Made by a program: the position numbers and the translations under genes
The notes under the pieces: model-generated
The model's database searches: none
Seen by the model: only the letters and a program-made list of their open reading frames with translations
What the model was told of the DNA's origin: nothing
Shown: in pieces, positions 46,400-54,395 of the stretch
Numbering within the stretch: the stretch's first letter is position 1
Layout: the number at the start of each line of letters is the position of its first letter
DNA from: Streptomyces seoulensis
GTDB lineage: Bacteria; Actinomycetota; Actinomycetes; Streptomycetales; Streptomycetaceae
Reading direction: 5' to 3'
Assembly (NCBI RefSeq): GCF_022846655.1
Contig: NZ_AP025667.1
Location: 5,741,001-5,805,000, forward strand
Length of the DNA: 64,000 bases

Positions 46400-47873
46400 A
46401 TGCTTCCCATTCGCTTACCCGCCCGTGGTGAAACTCCCCCGCCGCCTCGGTGAACCGGTTCCACTCGCTGCGCTTGAGCTCGACGAGCGCCCGGTGGAGG
46501 TCGTGGCCGACCAGTTCCCGCGCGGCCTTGGACGACTCGAACCGCTCGACGGCTTCGCCGAGATCGCGCGGCAGCGATTCACCCTCCTGCTGGGGGCGCC
46601 GCGCCTCGGGGCCGAGGGGCAGCGCGTCGACCACGCCCTCCACGCCGGAGGAGATCTGCGCGGCGATGTAGAGGTAGGGGTTGGCGGTGGGGTCGCCCAC
46701 GCGGTTCTCCGCGTGCGCGGAGTGCGGGGCCCCGCCGTCCGCGACCCGGATCAGGGCGCCCCGGTCCTCGCGGGCCCAGCCCAGCCGGGTCGGGGAGAGC
46801 GTGTGCTCGGGCGCGAAGCGGTGGTACGCGTTGACCGTGCCGTTGCTCAGCAGCGCGAAGTCGGCGGCCCGGCGCACGAGGCCCGCGACGTAACTGCGTC
46901 CCTCCGGCCCGAGTTCGCCGTCCGCCCCGCCTGCGAACCAGGGGGTGCCGTCCGCGCGCAGGCCCGACTGGTGCAGATGCCAGCCGCTGGGGTCGCCGCG
47001 GTCGACGGCGGGCAGGCCCATGAAGGACACGTGCAGCCCGTGCGGCCGGGTGAAGCACTTCAGCCAGGTGCGCAGCATCAGTACGGTGTCGGCGGCCGCG
47101 AGGGCGTCCTGCGGTGCGAAGGTGATCTCGAGCTGGCCGGGGCCCGACTCGTGCTCGACGGTCCGCAGCCGGGCGCCGAGCGCCTCCAGCGGCTCCCACA
47201 GCGGGGTGAGGAGGTCGAGGGCGGCCTCCAGCAGGCGCGTGGAGTTGAACTGGTACCCCCCGTCGATCACGGCGACCGGTTCGGGGACACCCTGGACGCC
47301 GAAGCCGCCGGGGGTGCCGGCGTAGTGCTCGTGGAGCCGGCGCAGCAGGTAGAACTCCAGCTCGATCCCGATGACGGGCGTCCAGCCGTGCCGTGCGGCG
47401 CGCTGGACGGTCTCGCGCAGGACCCGGCGGCTGGAGAGCGGGTGGGGGTCTCCGCCGCGCAGCCGCTCGTCGCCGATGACCCAGCCGACACGGCGCCCGC
47501 CGCTCTCGGTGACGGTCCAGGTGCCGAGGTCGGGGACGACGACCATGTCGCCCGCGCCGCGCAGTTCGCTCACGAAGGCGGTGTCGTCGATGCTCACCGC
47601 GATCGCGTGGCCGGTGTCGAAGACGAGCGGGCCGGGGCTGAAGTCGACGCCGTCCTGGAGCGCGTCGGCGAAGGCACCGGGGGACAGGGCCTTGGAGCGG
47701 GCGATTCCGTGCGGGTCGCCGTAGAGCACGTGGACGACGCTCACCGTGCGGGCCGCCGCCAGGACGGCGGCGGTGTCCCCGGCGCCGGAGGTGACGGCGC
47801 CCGGACGCGTGCTCGTGCCGGCTCCCATGCCGGAGGCCGTCGCCCGCGATTCGTCGCGGTCGTCTGTCTTCAT
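46377..47873 (-). CDS. Glutamine-synthetase-like gamma-glutamyl ligase
   Basis: A 498-residue GS-fold enzyme of the PuuA/GlnA3 type, with an extra 35-residue Gly/Ala-rich N-terminus. Metal and ATP motifs are intact: IGIELEFYLL, TRPHGLHVSFMG, the loop SGWHLHQSG and HAENRVGDPTANPYLYIA. Such enzymes make gamma-glutamyl amides from amines other than ammonia. In kinamycin and fosfazinomycin pathways the homologue charges a hydrazine synthon onto glutamate. The ATG at 47873 overlaps the amidase stop (ATGA). The window has no adjacent GlnR or GlnE gene, so a metabolic rather than assimilatory role is likely. Confidence 0.88.
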   Translation of the reverse strand: MKTDDRDESRATASGMGAGTSTRPGAVTSGAGDTAAVLAAARTVSVVHVLYGDPHGIARSKALSPGAFADALQDGVDFSPGPLVFDTGHAIAVSIDDTAFVSELRGAGDMVVVPDLGTWTVTESGGRRVGWVIGDERLRGGDPHPLSSRRVLRETVQRAARHGWTPVIGIELEFYLLRRLHEHYAGTPGGFGVQGVPEPVAVIDGGYQFNSTRLLEAALDLLTPLWEPLEALGARLRTVEHESGPGQLEITFAPQDALAAADTVLMLRTWLKCFTRPHGLHVSFMGLPAVDRGDPSGWHLHQSGLRADGTPWFAGGADGELGPEGRSYVAGLVRRAADFALLSNGTVNAYHRFAPEHTLSPTRLGWAREDRGALIRVADGGAPHSAHAENRVGDPTANPYLYIAAQISSGVEGVVDALPLGPEARRPQQEGESLPRDLGEAVERFESSKAARELVGHDLHRALVELKRSEWNRFTEAAGEFHHGRVSEWEACEYSDEY

Positions 47874-49216
47874 GGTGTCGCCTTCCTCGTCGTGCGGTTC
47901 TCCCAGCGGTCCCGCACGTCGCGGGCGAGGGACAGCAGGGCCCGGTCGCCGTCCCGGCGGCCGATGAGCTGGAGCCCGGCCGGCATGCCGTCGGGGCCGG
48001 TGCCCAGCGGGACGCTGACGGCGGGATGTCCGGTCAGATTGGTGACGAAGGTGTGCTCCGCCCAGGCGAGCCAGTCCCGCGCGGCGGTACCCGCGGGGAA
48101 CTCCTCGTCCCGTCCGAAGGCGGGGACGGCCACGGTGGGCAGCGCGAGCGCGTCGTGGCCGGCGAGCGCCTCGTCGACCGCGGCCGTCAGACGCCGGCAG
48201 GTGGCCTCCGCCGCGCGCAGTCCGCTCTCCGGCACGTCGGCTCCCCACCGGGCGACCTGGTCGTGTCCGGGCCACAGCGGCCCGTCGGCCAGGCGCGGAT
48301 ACTCCCCCGCCGACAGCAGGTCCGCCAGCGCCCGGTGGGCGTCGCCGGTGTCCAGCCGCACCTCGGGGACGGGTCCGTCCAGCAGTTCGGCGAGCCGTGC
48401 GCGCAGCGTGGCGTCGAGGTGGGACGCGCGGGACAGCACCGGCCACACCAGGTCCGGGCGCCGGGGCGGCCGGGGCGCCGGGTCGGGCGAAAGCGGGGCG
48501 GAGGTGACGAGGGCGTCCATGAGGAGGGCGTCCTCGACGGACGCGGTGAGCGAGCCGACGTGCGACAGACGGTCTCCGCGGGGGCCGTAGTCCCAGCGCT
48601 GCCAGGTCGGCTTGAAGCCGACGACCCCGCACCAGGCGGCGGGTATCCGCACCGACCCGGCTCCGTCCGTGCCGATCGCGATGGGGCCGGTCCCGGTCGC
48701 CACGGCCACGGCCGCCCCGCCGCTCGAACCGCCGCTGGTGCGGTCCGGGCACACGGGGTTGACGGTGGCGGGCCCGGACGGCCCGACCGTGCTGGCGGAC
48801 CACCCGTCCTCGGAGGTGCGGGTCTTGCCCACGATCACCGCGCCCGCGCGGCGCAGCACCGCGACGACCGGGGAGTCGAGCGTGGCGGGGCCGGGCGCGG
48901 GCCCGCCCCTGCCGCGCCCGGTGGGCAGCCCCGCCACGTCCAGGAGGTCCTTGACGGAGACGGGCACACCGCTCAGCGGGCCGGCGGGCCGGCCGGCGCG
49001 GAACTCCGCGTCGGCGCGGCGGGCCGCGGCCATGGCCCCCGCGCGGTCCAGCAGGACGTACGCCGAACCGGCCGGGCCGCCGGCGTCGATCCGGTCGAGG
49101 ACGGCGGCGACATGGTCGGAGGGGCGCAGCTCCCCCCGCGCGTAGCGGCCGAGGAGGAGATGCGCGGACAGTGATTCGGCAGACAGTGGTTCGGCGGACA
49201 GCGGTTCACTCGTCAT
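47870..49216 (-). CDS. Amidase-signature-family amide hydrolase
   Basis: A 448-residue amidase with the Ser-cisSer-Lys triad. The Lys is in GVPVSVKDLLDVAGLP, and the serines are in RTSGGSSGGAAVAVATG and GTDGAGSVRIPAAWCG. GatA-like length and order are normal. It would hydrolyse an amide such as N-acetylhydrazide or a gamma-glutamyl amide. The N-terminus carries repeats of the pentapeptide EPLSA/ESLSA encoded by a 15-bp tandem unit. The ATG at 49216 has GGAG six bases upstream and lies 11 bp inside the preceding gene. GS-like ligase plus amidase is a conserved pair in hydrazine-carrier cassettes. Confidence 0.87.
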   Translation of the reverse strand: MTSEPLSAEPLSAESLSAHLLLGRYARGELRPSDHVAAVLDRIDAGGPAGSAYVLLDRAGAMAAARRADAEFRAGRPAGPLSGVPVSVKDLLDVAGLPTGRGRGGPAPGPATLDSPVVAVLRRAGAVIVGKTRTSEDGWSASTVGPSGPATVNPVCPDRTSGGSSGGAAVAVATGTGPIAIGTDGAGSVRIPAAWCGVVGFKPTWQRWDYGPRGDRLSHVGSLTASVEDALLMDALVTSAPLSPDPAPRPPRRPDLVWPVLSRASHLDATLRARLAELLDGPVPEVRLDTGDAHRALADLLSAGEYPRLADGPLWPGHDQVARWGADVPESGLRAAEATCRRLTAAVDEALAGHDALALPTVAVPAFGRDEEFPAGTAARDWLAWAEHTFVTNLTGHPAVSVPLGTGPDGMPAGLQLIGRRDGDRALLSLARDVRDRWENRTTRKATP

Positions 49217-50942
49217 GGGCGCTCCGGAACCACGCGTTGTCGAACTGGGTCACCGCGTCCCGGCAGACCGCGAAGGCGTCCTCGTGAAAGGCCCGCAGGA
49301 CCTGTCCGAAGGCGACGGCCGTCTCCAGCTCCCGGACGGTGTACGGCTCGTCAGTGGTCCGCACCAGACGCAGGTCGTGCAGGCCGGGCAGCTCGAGGCC
49401 GCCCAGAGTGGTGGCGAACGGCACCCGGATGGCGTGCCGCACGCCGAACTTCACGTGCCCGGTGTGGTGCCACTGGGAGCCGTGGGTCAGGTCGGGCATG
49501 GTGGGGGCGAAGAACCAGTCGTCGCGTTCCTGGTCGGTGCGGCCGAGGACGTGCGGGAGGTAGTGCCAGCTGTTGAACCGCATCCGGGCGCTGTACGCGG
49601 TGAGTATCCGGTGCAGCGGGGGCTCCTGGCCCCGGCGCCGCTCGGCGAACTCCGTCCCGGCCACGACACAGCAGTAGAAGTCGCCGGTGCCGAAGGCGAG
49701 GGCGCTGGCCGGGTCGTCGTCGATGAGCGCCAGGTCGCGGGGGCCGCGGGCCAGGGCGACGTCGGAGCGGGTCGCCTCGGTGACCTCGCGGAGCAGGTCG
49801 TGCAGGGTCAGGGCGCGGGTGCCGGAGCGTTCGGCGGCCGGTGCCTGCCGGACCCGGAGGGCCGCGTGCCGGCCCATGTGGGCCGTGGACGGCGCCGACT
49901 CGGGCCACATGCTCCAGGCGTGTCCTCCCACGGTGAGGGACCGGTGGTTGGGGGTGCCGGGCAGGAGCCGCTCCTCCTTGTGGAGGCTCGCGCCGTGGAT
50001 CTCCCGGTAGAAGGTGCGGCCCTCGCGGAGCAGCCCCGCGCGGCGCTCGGTGAGGCGCGCGGCGAGACCGAGGAGGCCGTCGATGTCGTGCGCGTCCTTC
50101 CCGGCGCGGCCGTCGGCTCCGAGTCCGTACCGGCTCGCCCGCTCGGCGAGGAAGTCGGACAGCCAGGGCAGGTCGAGGCACATGCCGTTGGCCTCCTCCA
50201 GCCGGGACTGCGGGCCGCTGGCCATGAGGACCCAGCAGACGCCCACGAAGGCGGCCTCCTCGGCGCTCCACCGCTCCACGGGCTCCGCGCGCAGCCGCCG
50301 CAGCACGCTGGCCTCGTGGTCGGCGGCGACCGAGCGGCCCGGCAGGTTCCCCTTGCCGAGGTTGGTGAAGGAGGTGTCGCCGACGAACGTCCGCAGCGGT
50401 GCCATGTGCAGCAGCAGGTGCCCGAGGTGGCGCAGCCGGTCGTCGACCTCCGCCCGGTCGCGAGCCGCCAGCCAGCGCCTGATCTCCTCCCGTTCGGCGT
50501 CGGCCGCCTCCCGTAAGGACCACCAGCGGTCCAGGGCGGCGGCGAGCCGCCGGGCGGCGTCCGGTGTGGCACCGCGGATCACGGCGACCGGCTCCAGCCC
50601 GTCGGGCAGGCGCACCAGATGCGTCCGCCCGTCCGCGGTGATGCCGACGGCCAGGCCCTCCCCGTACCCCTCGGCCGCGCCCCGGTCCCCGTCCGGGCCG
50701 TCCGGCGCGCGCGGGATGACGGCGAGGCAGGGCAGGGTGCGCAGGACGCCCACCAGTTCGCGCGACTCGCGCGGCAGGGCGCCCAGCCCGTGTTCCACCG
50801 GCACGGTGCCGCCCATGGCGATCAGGGTGTCGAGGACCGCGTCGACGGCGGGCGCGTGCGAGGCGGCGTCCGACGCGACCCGGCGTATCAGCCCGTCCCA
50901 GCCCGGACTGGCGATGGCCCCGGCCTCCTCCACGGGCTTCAC
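49206..50942 (-). CDS. Large protein of unknown family in the biosynthetic operon
   Basis: A 578-residue soluble protein that I cannot assign to any family. It has several distinctive stretches: FVGDTSFTNLGKGNLPGRSV, MCLDLPWLSDFLAERASRYG, REIHGASLHKEERLLPGT, FGTGDFYCCVVAGTEF and SWHYLPHVLGRTDQERDDWFF. It is rich in His, Trp and Asp in the C-terminal half, which would suit a metal or cofactor site. No signal or membrane segment is evident. It overlaps the VOC and amidase genes, so it is translated with the cassette and probably catalyses a key step. No function should be assigned from sequence alone. Confidence 0.75.
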   Translation of the reverse strand: MKPVEEAGAIASPGWDGLIRRVASDAASHAPAVDAVLDTLIAMGGTVPVEHGLGALPRESRELVGVLRTLPCLAVIPRAPDGPDGDRGAAEGYGEGLAVGITADGRTHLVRLPDGLEPVAVIRGATPDAARRLAAALDRWWSLREAADAEREEIRRWLAARDRAEVDDRLRHLGHLLLHMAPLRTFVGDTSFTNLGKGNLPGRSVAADHEASVLRRLRAEPVERWSAEEAAFVGVCWVLMASGPQSRLEEANGMCLDLPWLSDFLAERASRYGLGADGRAGKDAHDIDGLLGLAARLTERRAGLLREGRTFYREIHGASLHKEERLLPGTPNHRSLTVGGHAWSMWPESAPSTAHMGRHAALRVRQAPAAERSGTRALTLHDLLREVTEATRSDVALARGPRDLALIDDDPASALAFGTGDFYCCVVAGTEFAERRRGQEPPLHRILTAYSARMRFNSWHYLPHVLGRTDQERDDWFFAPTMPDLTHGSQWHHTGHVKFGVRHAIRVPFATTLGGLELPGLHDLRLVRTTDEPYTVRELETAVAFGQVLRAFHEDAFAVCRDAVTQFDNAWFRSAHDE

Positions 50943-51643
50943 CGCAGCACCGGTGCCACAAGCGTGCGGAACGCGAGGCCGTACGCCGTCACGCCTTCGG
51001 CCACCGGGGACCCGGCGGCCCGCGTCGGAGGCCCGGAAGGGACCGGCGCCCGCTGTTCCTCCAGCGCGAAGGTCACTCCCGCCGACGCGCTGTACAGCGA
51101 GGACCGCTGCGAGGGGTGCCGCTCGAGACCGAACACCCGGCCGCAGAAGATGGTGTAACGCTCCCTCAGGGCCACCGGGAGACGCAGCGTCACGCGCTCC
51201 AGCGCCCAGGCGCCACCGACGGCCGGCCAGGCGCCGTCGCGCGGCACCCAGCGGCGGCCGACGGGCGGGGCGCCGGGGTCGTGGCCGTCGGCCGGCAGCA
51301 GGGTGTGCGCGACGTCGCCGATGCCGGTGACCGTCGCGCCGCCGTGCGCGAGAACGCTGACCTCGGCGCCCAGGGCCCGCGCACCCCGCACGGCCGAGGG
51401 AACGTCGTCGCAGGTGACGGCGACACCGGCGACACCTTCGCCGTTGCGGGCGATGAACGCACGGGTGGCCCAGCCGGAGGTGGCCAGCACCTGGACGTGC
51501 CCGCGGCGCAGGAGGGCGGAACTCCGGTCCACCTCGACGCAGTCGGCGACGTGGGTGAAGCCGAGCGAGGACACCAGGTGCCGGACCGTCGAGACCTTGT
51601 CCCGTACGAACAGTTCGACGTGTGACACGCCACGCATTGCCAT
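50939..51643 (-). CDS. VOC-superfamily (glyoxalase/HPPD-like) protein
   Basis: A 234-residue protein. The N-terminus MRGVSHVELFVRDKVSTVRHLVSSLGFTHVA, LLRRGHVQVLATSG and RGARALGAEVSVLAHGG match the first VOC module of 4-hydroxyphenylpyruvate-dioxygenase-type proteins. A second module starts near 150 (LERVTLRLPVALRERYTIFCGRVFGLERH). Metal ligands are not all obvious: the first His (VSHVEL) is there, but the rest of the usual His-His-Glu set is unclear. The ATG at 51643 follows an AAGGAG site. It is coupled to the 578-residue protein by an ATGA overlap, and the two may form a complex. Confidence 0.75.
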   Translation of the reverse strand: MAMRGVSHVELFVRDKVSTVRHLVSSLGFTHVADCVEVDRSSALLRRGHVQVLATSGWATRAFIARNGEGVAGVAVTCDDVPSAVRGARALGAEVSVLAHGGATVTGIGDVAHTLLPADGHDPGAPPVGRRWVPRDGAWPAVGGAWALERVTLRLPVALRERYTIFCGRVFGLERHPSQRSSLYSASAGVTFALEEQRAPVPSGPPTRAAGSPVAEGVTAYGLAFRTLVAPVLR

Positions 51644-51681
51644 GGAGGGTCTCTCCTTGAGGAGGTTACGTGTGGGGGACG

Positions 51682-53001
51682 TCAGGACGCGGCGGGCTGG
51701 GCGGCGTACTCCCGTTCTCGCCGGGTCTCGACGGCGGTCTGCGCCATGCGTGCTGTGGTGCGGCGCAGGATCGGTGGCGCCATGACGGAGGTGACGATGG
51801 CCACGAGGACCACGACCGTGTAGGAGGCGCTGTTGAGCACCCCGATGTTCAGCCCGACCGAGGCCAGCACGATCTCCACGACGCCGCGGGCGTTGAGACC
51901 GGCGCCGATGGCCACGGCCTCGTCGTGGCCGAGCTTCCCGAGCCGTGCTCCGATGTAGCCGCCCGCGCACTTGGCGCCCACGGCCACGAGCAGGGTGACC
52001 AGCGCGGCCACCAGGACGGGGGGCCGGCGCAGGGCGCTCAGGTCGACCTGGAGCCCGGCGGTGGCGAGGAACAGCGGGGCGAGGACGGCCATGACGAACG
52101 GCCGCATCGCGTGCAGGTGTCTGCGTCCGCCGATGCCGAGCGAACCGATGACGGTGCCGCACAGGAAGGCGCCGAGGACGGGTTCCATCCCCAGGGCGTG
52201 CGTCCCGGCGCCGGCCAGCACGACCAGCACCACGGCGATCGACAGGCCGGTGTCCCCGTTCCCGGACCGCTCGGCCCGGCGCATGAGCCGCCCGATCAGG
52301 GGCCGTGCGACGAACGCGGTCAGCGCGAGCACCAGCAGCAGGGCGGCCACCGACCGCGCCAGGACACCGGCCCGGAATCCGGCGGTCGCCATGGCGGAGA
52401 CCACCGACAGCAGCAGCCAGCCGAGGATGTCGCTGACGGCCGCCGCGCCGATGATGAGCTGGCCGACGTTACGGTGCATCAGCCCCATGTCGAGGAGCGT
52501 CTTGGCGATGACCGGGAGGGCACTGACCGCGATGGCCACGCCGATGAACAGGGCGAACGTGGGCCGGTCACCGTTGCTGCCGAGCAGCGACACCGGCAGC
52601 AGGAAGCCGAGGCCGACGCCCAGTGCCAGGGGCAGGAGCACGCTGCCCGCGCTCACCCAGGCCACGGCCGCCCTCTCGCGCCGCAGCAGCCCCAGGTCGA
52701 TGTGGGCCCCGCTGACCCCCACCAGAAGCAGCGCGCCGAGCTGGGCGACCGCGCTGAGCAGGTGCATCTGCTCCGGGTCGCGCGGCAGCAGCCACTGTGA
52801 CACCGCCGGGAACGCGGTGCCGAGCAGCGAGGGGCCGAGGAGGACCCCGGCGACCAGCTCGCCGACCACCGCCGGCAGGTTCAGCCGCGCGGCGAGCCTG
52901 CCGAGGCCGACCGCGAGGATCAGCAGCACACCGATCTGCACGAGGAGGACGAGCGCCTCCTCGTGACCGATGGCAGGGACGGGTCCTGCTGCCAGCGTCA
53001 T
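51682..53001 (-). CDS. Kef-type cation:proton antiporter (CPA2)
   Basis: A 439-residue membrane protein with about 12 helices. Typical CPA2 motifs are LNLPAVVGELVAGVLLGPSLLG, the GISAHID-like SGAHIDLGLLRRERAA and GAGLNARGVVEIVLASVGLNIG. It has no C-terminal TrkA domain. Na+(K+)/H+ antiporters occur in several Streptomyces biosynthetic clusters, where they may aid self-resistance or export. It lies 38 bp upstream of the VOC gene. Confidence 0.88.
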   Translation of the reverse strand: MTLAAGPVPAIGHEEALVLLVQIGVLLILAVGLGRLAARLNLPAVVGELVAGVLLGPSLLGTAFPAVSQWLLPRDPEQMHLLSAVAQLGALLLVGVSGAHIDLGLLRRERAAVAWVSAGSVLLPLALGVGLGFLLPVSLLGSNGDRPTFALFIGVAIAVSALPVIAKTLLDMGLMHRNVGQLIIGAAAVSDILGWLLLSVVSAMATAGFRAGVLARSVAALLLVLALTAFVARPLIGRLMRRAERSGNGDTGLSIAVVLVVLAGAGTHALGMEPVLGAFLCGTVIGSLGIGGRRHLHAMRPFVMAVLAPLFLATAGLQVDLSALRRPPVLVAALVTLLVAVGAKCAGGYIGARLGKLGHDEAVAIGAGLNARGVVEIVLASVGLNIGVLNSASYTVVVLVAIVTSVMAPPILRRTTARMAQTAVETRREREYAAQPAAS

Positions 53002-53130
53002 CTCTTTCCTCTCTCACCGTCCGGGCCGTCCGATGCGCGGGGCGCCGGGGCCGGTGTCGTGCGGTCCGGGTCGTCCGGGCCGTTCCTGCCGTACGGGGGT
53101 CCGGCGGGGGCACGCCGGGTGGTGCGGGCC

Positions 53131-54366
53131 TCAGCCGGTGTAGAGGCCCTCGTCCTCCAGGGCACGCAGCGCCCGGTAGTCGCGCTCGATCGCGCGGGGG
53201 TCCTCGTCGGCGAGGTAGACGTAGCCCGGCGAGCTGATCAGGTCGACCGTCTCCCCCAGGTGCTCGCCCACGACGGCGCCGTGCACGAGGTGCACCAGGG
53301 TGGGAAGTGCCTCCAGGCGCGCCGTCCAGTCCAGCGAACCGACCTTGCCGGGACGGGAGTTGATCAGCGCGACGTTGCGCACGGCGCCCCTCCACCCGAC
53401 GGCCGTGTCGTCGAAGTCCCGCAGCCGGCGCGGGTCGAGGAGCGTCTCGGCGAGCAGGCGGGTCTGGGAGGTGCCGGCGCACCGTTCGACGACGGCGGGG
53501 GCGGTGCCGCCGCCGAGCCGGGCACCCGACTCGATGAGGACGGGGCCGCGTGCGGTCATCATGACCTCGGTGTGCGCCGCGCCCGAGACGATGCCGAGGG
53601 CGTCGAGGGCCTCGCCGACGAAGCGGCGCAGCACCCCCGCCTCGGCCGAGTCCACGGGCACCGGCTCCTCGTAGTCGTAGACCGGGTAGCCCGCGCTGCC
53701 CGCCCGCTTGGTGTAGCGCCAGAGTTCGGCCACCCGGTGCAGCCCGTCGTGCGAGACGGAGTTGGCGTAGTACTCGACGCCGTGTACGCGTTCCTGGACC
53801 AGGGCCGCGGTGTTGGGCTCGCCGTAGAGGTTCTCGGAGGCGAGCACCGTCTTGCAGGCGAGGAGCACCTCGTCCCGGGTGCGGCAGAAGCGCACGTTGT
53901 CCGTTCCGGCGCTGCTCGGCGGCTTGACGACGGCCTCGACGAGACCGTTGCCGGTGTACCAGTCCATGGCCGCCATGGCGTCCGTGAAGGACTCGCCGCG
54001 CGGCATGGCGACCCCGGCGGCGGCCGCCGCGTCCGCCATCACCCGCTTGTCGCGCCGGGCGGTGAGCGTGTCGTGGCGGTTGCCGGGCAGTCCCATCAGA
54101 TGGGTGAGGGTGTCGGCGAGGATGACCCCCGACTCGGTGCCGGCCACCACCCGGTCCACGCCCAGCGCGGTCAGACGCGCGGCGAGCACCTCCGGTGCGG
54201 CCGTCCCGTCGAGGAGGGTCTCGTAGTCCTCGGCCCGGAAGCCGCGCGTGAAGTACGCGGACATCTCCGGTGAGCTCTGCACATGGACACAGGCCGCCCC
54301 GCGCTCGCGCAGCGCCGAGACCAGCGCACGGCCGGTCGAATGACCGTCCACCACAGCGATCTTCAA
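53131..54366 (-). CDS. ATP-grasp amino-acid ligase
   Basis: A 411-residue ATP-grasp ligase of the carboxylate-amine type. It has a Rossmann-like N-terminal domain (KIAVVDGHSTGRALVSALRERG), a central ATP-binding part (EAVVKPPSSAGTDNVRFCRTRDEV) and the Mg-binding motif VLIESGARLGGGTAPAVVER. This resembles L-amino-acid ligases such as BacD or DdaF that make dipeptides. The start is TTG at 54366, chosen for the GAAAGGGG site eight bases upstream and the following KIAVVDG. It is downstream of a second, different ATP-grasp protein by 29 bp, suggesting two sequential amide couplings. Confidence 0.87.
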   Translation of the reverse strand: MKIAVVDGHSTGRALVSALRERGAACVHVQSSPEMSAYFTRGFRAEDYETLLDGTAAPEVLAARLTALGVDRVVAGTESGVILADTLTHLMGLPGNRHDTLTARRDKRVMADAAAAAGVAMPRGESFTDAMAAMDWYTGNGLVEAVVKPPSSAGTDNVRFCRTRDEVLLACKTVLASENLYGEPNTAALVQERVHGVEYYANSVSHDGLHRVAELWRYTKRAGSAGYPVYDYEEPVPVDSAEAGVLRRFVGEALDALGIVSGAAHTEVMMTARGPVLIESGARLGGGTAPAVVERCAGTSQTRLLAETLLDPRRLRDFDDTAVGWRGAVRNVALINSRPGKVGSLDWTARLEALPTLVHLVHGAVVGEHLGETVDLISSPGYVYLADEDPRAIERDYRALRALEDEGLYTG

Positions 54367-54395
54367 CGTGATCCCCTTTCCGAGGTTCCGGGACG

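Noticed and set aside
46377..47873. Housekeeping glutamine synthetase GlnA or GlnII
   Set aside because: It lacks the GlnA-like context, has an extra N-terminal tail and resembles PuuA/GlnA3-type gamma-glutamyl ligases, embedded in a biosynthetic operon.
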